Shown piece by piece: positions 25,556-64,000 of a DNA stretch of 64,000 nt. The translations under genes were made by a program, and so were the position numbers. The stretch comes from Aquila chrysaetos chrysaetos (taxonomy: Eukaryota; Chordata; Aves; Accipitriformes; Accipitridae): positions 38,005,120-38,069,119 of the forward strand of contig NC_044006.1 in the NCBI RefSeq assembly GCF_900496995.4. Reading direction: 5' to 3'. The notes under the pieces are model-generated. The model had not been told where the DNA came from, made no database searches, and saw nothing but the letters and a program-made list of their open reading frames with translations. Position 1 is the stretch's first letter. The number at the start of each line of letters is the position of its first letter.

Positions 25556-25561
25556 TTTATT
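25556..25561 (-). terminator. KAT2B: Candidate KAT2B poly(A) signal
   Basis: TTTATT on the plus strand, AATAAA on the minus strand, about 1.69 kb after the stop codon. No other canonical hexamer was seen by eye on this strand before SGO1. Confidence 0.55.
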
Positions 25562-26192
25562 GCACAGTATCTATGAAAATATTAATTCTTAAATTAGAAA
25601 ACAAATGTTTCAATATAGAAGAGACAATCTGATTGAAAGACGATAAGAAAATCTACTCTGAAAATAACAAAATTTCACAGGATACCAAGCTTAACAGGTG
25701 CATCTGTAGGCCCAATCTACAAAACAGGATTATAGCATCCAGTACTGGCTATTTTAAAAAAAAAAATACTCACTGTACCTTTGTTATAGATCCAAACGTA
25801 GGTCAGACTAATCTCATACAAAACACTATGGCAAGTCTAGTGTTAACATTTTGAATACTTTGTGTACCACATTTACTACTTCCAGGTAGCTCCTTACATC
25901 TACTTGCTGAATCAACTTGTGATTTAACATTGCACAGGCATTTTGCAGGAATATACTCTTTGACACAGTACAGGATTGGGGTTTTTTTCAGTCTTATGAC
26001 TACTGAATTTTACCAGTGTAACATCTGTAAATATAAAACACCAAGAATGAAAGTTAAATCTGTTTGTCACAAAAGCAATTATAATTTACAGGTACAAACT
26101 CTAATTAGAAAATGTCAAGTGATAACTTTTTGGCCTGTACTGATCTCCATTAGGAAGTTAGGTGTACCTCTTAAATGTAGTGTAAGCAGCAA

Positions 26193-26220
26193 AATATATA
26201 TATTTTATATATATATATAA
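26193..26220. repeat. (TA)n tract in KAT2B 3' UTR
   Basis: Nearly pure alternating A and T, self-complementary. A simple repeat. Confidence 0.85.
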
Positions 26221-27250
26221 GTGCTCAATTTGAAGATATACTAACACAAATTTTTAAATGTTAATATGTTCCTGGGTCTAAATAATCACAGTTAATAAGC
26301 ATTTACAATAAAGCTTGGTAGAAAATCCAGTTTACCACAGAGCCAAGTGTACAAGCTAGAAGCTGTCATATGTTGACTTCTTTTGTGTAGGATAGTCTTA
26401 TCTCTGCTAAATAATCTAAATAATTTCTCAGTGAAGAGTAGTAAATAGGGCGGATCATGAAGTGCATCAAAACCTTAACTCTACTAAGCCAATTGAAATT
26501 GTCTAGTATATGTGAATGAGATTCTCTGAAGTTATTTTGGGTACTTATGTCCTGCATAAGCCAAGTCACTATGACATTACACATCTAGCCAGATTTGGGT
26601 TTTTTTTTTTTAATAGTGGTTATGAGATTACAATTTGCAGGTAAAATATTTATCAAAACCCAAAATGAATAGAAAAACTTGCATCTGTCAAAGATTACAG
26701 GCAGCTGTTTTTCAGAACTGGCTGTTCTCTCACAGCTTCTCAACCAGCTGAGTGTTTCTTTTAAAAAATAATATCTTATAAAAAGATTCTACAAAGAAAC
26801 AAGTGTTTCAGACCCCCCCCCAACTGTTGTTTGCCCTTACTATTTTCTTTTTTACTGGAAAAAAAATAATAAAACTTTATCAAATAGGTACTGCATTAGG
26901 TAAGCTATAACATCTGTTGTCTGGGAATTTTCTTCATATTCCCAAACATGTGCAATTTCCCACAAGTTTTGTGGGGTTTCTGAGGCTGTAGCTGATAAAC
27001 TTATTATGAACATATGGTAATGGGCACACAAAAGAAATTTTCCATAATTAAATACATTATAAAGCATTTTAATAAAATAATTTTTGTAACTTCAGTATAA
27101 TACATGTTTGCAAAACTAAAAGGGTTTTTAAAAGTGCTAAGTATTAAACAGAAGTTTCTTGAAACCTTGAAGTCCCACAACTCAGGTGATACATAACGGC
27201 TTCCCTTGCCCATGAAGTAGGCACGCTATTTGGTTGTAAAAAAGACAGTG

Positions 27251-62218
<34,968 letters not shown>

Positions 62219-64000
62219 CTGAAACCAAAGCAAAGGGATATCAATCAACACTGGAAAACACAGGAACTTGCTGAAACCGCGCTACTTCAAAAGCAGTAGG
62301 AAGTAATATTATTAATTACAAGTTGGGGGTTTGGTTTGTTTCAATGTTGTGGGGGGTGTTTTCGGGGTGTTTTGTCGCTGTTGCTTTGTTTGGTTTTGCT
62401 TTTTTATCTACCACACAGCTAGACTTTATTTTCTAGAAATAATAAGAAATAGAACACTACCCCAAACAGAGAGATTAACATAGTTCTGGTAAGCAAACTG
62501 TGCTCAGAAAAATACATACACAAACTCTGGCTAATTCCTTTACAGAAAGCCCTCACTCTAGAGAAAGAAGTATTCAAACATTTACTGGTATATCAACATG
62601 TACAGATCCTGCCACCGACACCGTTTTAACAATTTAAACAGGTTATCTAACAGGCAACATACTTATCACTGCCTTAGCAGCTATACCGGCAACAAGGAAT
62701 CATGCAACTAAAACCAAGCCTATGACAACCCAAGCAGGGTTAACTAAATACTGAAATAAGCAAACAATAACTGCACTATTGGAGAAAGCTGTCCAAAGCA
62801 AAGCTTGGCCACAAAAGCAGCGGATGCCAAAGACAGTGACACTACAAATGCAACCCACTGCTTACCCTGGAAAGTTTATTTACGCTCACCGAGTGTGAAA
62901 CACCACCGATAGAGTGCAGCTAAAAGGGGTGACCATGAAGGGAGAGGTTGTGACTTTGGTAATCATGTCTCAAATTGCTCAGATGTTCAAGGTCCCGATT
63001 CTAGTTATCCAAAGAGCAGCTTTACAGAAGGGGTTTTTCTTCTGCATATGCAAAGGATCTTAGTCATTTTGATGGTAAAGTACTTCCAACACCATTCATA
63101 CTCCTATTTGAAGATCTAATCGGAAGGAAAGCATGCTTTTCTACTGTTCAGAGATATCTGTGCACTGAGCTGTAACAAGATATTCATGAATTTGCAGTGC
63201 CAAGACCTCAGTGAGGAAAGTCTGCCAACTGCTGCATAATATTTATGACTGAAACAACCTTAGTAGGAAAAATTGTGATGTTAATATATCCAGCACTAAT
63301 GTGTCATTTTTCAAAACCAATTCTGAATATATTTAATGCAATCTATTTCAGGAACCTATTTCATTTTCCTTTTATATTTCAAAATCCCATCTTACCTAAG
63401 GAAGAAGCACCCAGGAGAAGCAGAAAGGATCACAGCTTGACAGCTCCTAAGACTGACAGCTTTGTAGATTGATGGTAAATTGTTCTTCCAAACTAACTTC
63501 AATATTCAGCAACCTGAGCACCAAGAAAAGCTCTGTCTGCAGTTTACTGAGCACCACATGATGTTTTTACAATCTCTAACGCTTAAGTATTTATCCGGCT
63601 GGGCTGCTGGCCCCAGGTGCCATGGCCTCTGCCTGCGCCCAGGGCAGTCTGGCAGGCACCAACGGGTAGGAGTTGCATTTTCAGCAGCTGGAGCCACCAC
63701 CAAGATGACTCAGAAATCCACCTGCAAGTGCCCAGCAAAAGCACTTCCACAGGCTTCTCTTGGAAAGGGGACAACCCGTGTCGCCCGAACCCCCTGGCTC
63801 TCCAAACTCACTGCGTGGGCGCAGGCTGCCTGCCACCCCATGTATTTATCATGTGGCATCGGGGAGGTTTCAGCATGAAATGGGGGAAGATTAAAACAAT
63901 TTTTTTTTTCAAGTCTCATAAAATGCAGTCTGGATGGGTTTATGGTGAATTTTATGTTATTTTTCTATCATGTTTTCTATGAGTAATATGATTGGCAGAG
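62219..64000 (-). other. KAT2B: Part of KAT2B intron 1
   Basis: No CpG island or exon-1-like sequence is found up to the right edge. It contains a G/T-rich tract at about 62,323-62,405 and a GC-richer stretch at 63,595-63,840, neither with a recognised gene. Confidence 0.8.

Larger units (their letters stand above)
25541..27250 (-). other. KAT2B: KAT2B 3' UTR (distal end approximate)
   Basis: AT-rich sequence downstream of the KAT2B stop on the minus strand, about 1.7 kb, a length in keeping with mammalian KAT2B. It contains a T/A dinucleotide tract at 26,193-26,220. The end is set from the only canonical minus-strand AATAAA before SGO1. Confidence 0.6.

Overview
The window is ordinary vertebrate nuclear DNA from a bird, most likely a neoavian. 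Three things point there. Two split genes with GT-AG introns are readable exon by exon, as SGO1 (shugoshin 1) and KAT2B (PCAF). The repeats are avian: a 5'-truncated CR1 LINE, an older CR1-like remnant, and two near-full-length solo LTRs of the ERVL type seen in zebra finch and other birds. The introns are compact. The tail-to-tail SGO1/KAT2B pair is the amniote arrangement (human 3p24). Nothing bacterial, phage or plasmid-like is present.

Layout. 1 to about 17,600 is AT-rich intergenic DNA with no gene I can support, only low-complexity tracts and a perfect hairpin near 8.28 kb. About 17,640-18,780 is a CpG island, the SGO1 promoter. It carries a CCAAT box followed by a CDE/CHR-like element, the arrangement typical of G2/M genes. 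SGO1 runs on the + strand: a non-coding first exon, then eight coding exons (19,073-23,285) giving 604 residues, with a poly(A) signal at 23,738. About 1.8 kb of convergent intergenic DNA follows. KAT2B runs on the - strand from its 3' UTR (about 25,540-27,250) through coding exons 18 to 2 (27,251-62,218). Exon 1 lies beyond the right edge. The 17 exons encode 730 residues with every splice phase consistent; together with the roughly 100-residue human exon 1 this matches the 832-residue human protein.

Function. Shugoshin 1 recruits PP2A-B56 to centromeres and protects cohesin until anaphase. KAT2B is the GNAT acetyltransferase and bromodomain subunit of the PCAF/SAGA-type coactivator complexes. 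They are neighbours by conserved synteny and not a functional operon. KAT2B is extremely conserved, whereas SGO1 is conserved only at its N-terminal coiled coil, a central TPFRQ site and the C-terminal shugoshin box.

The KAT2B introns hold the retroelements, a 200-bp local duplication, a perfect 24-bp palindrome and a GC-richer patch with an unidentified minus-strand reading frame. I found no convincing new system. The items most worth following are the SGO1 promoter, the twin hairpins in SGO1 intron 3, the intron-5 duplication and the intron-10 patch.
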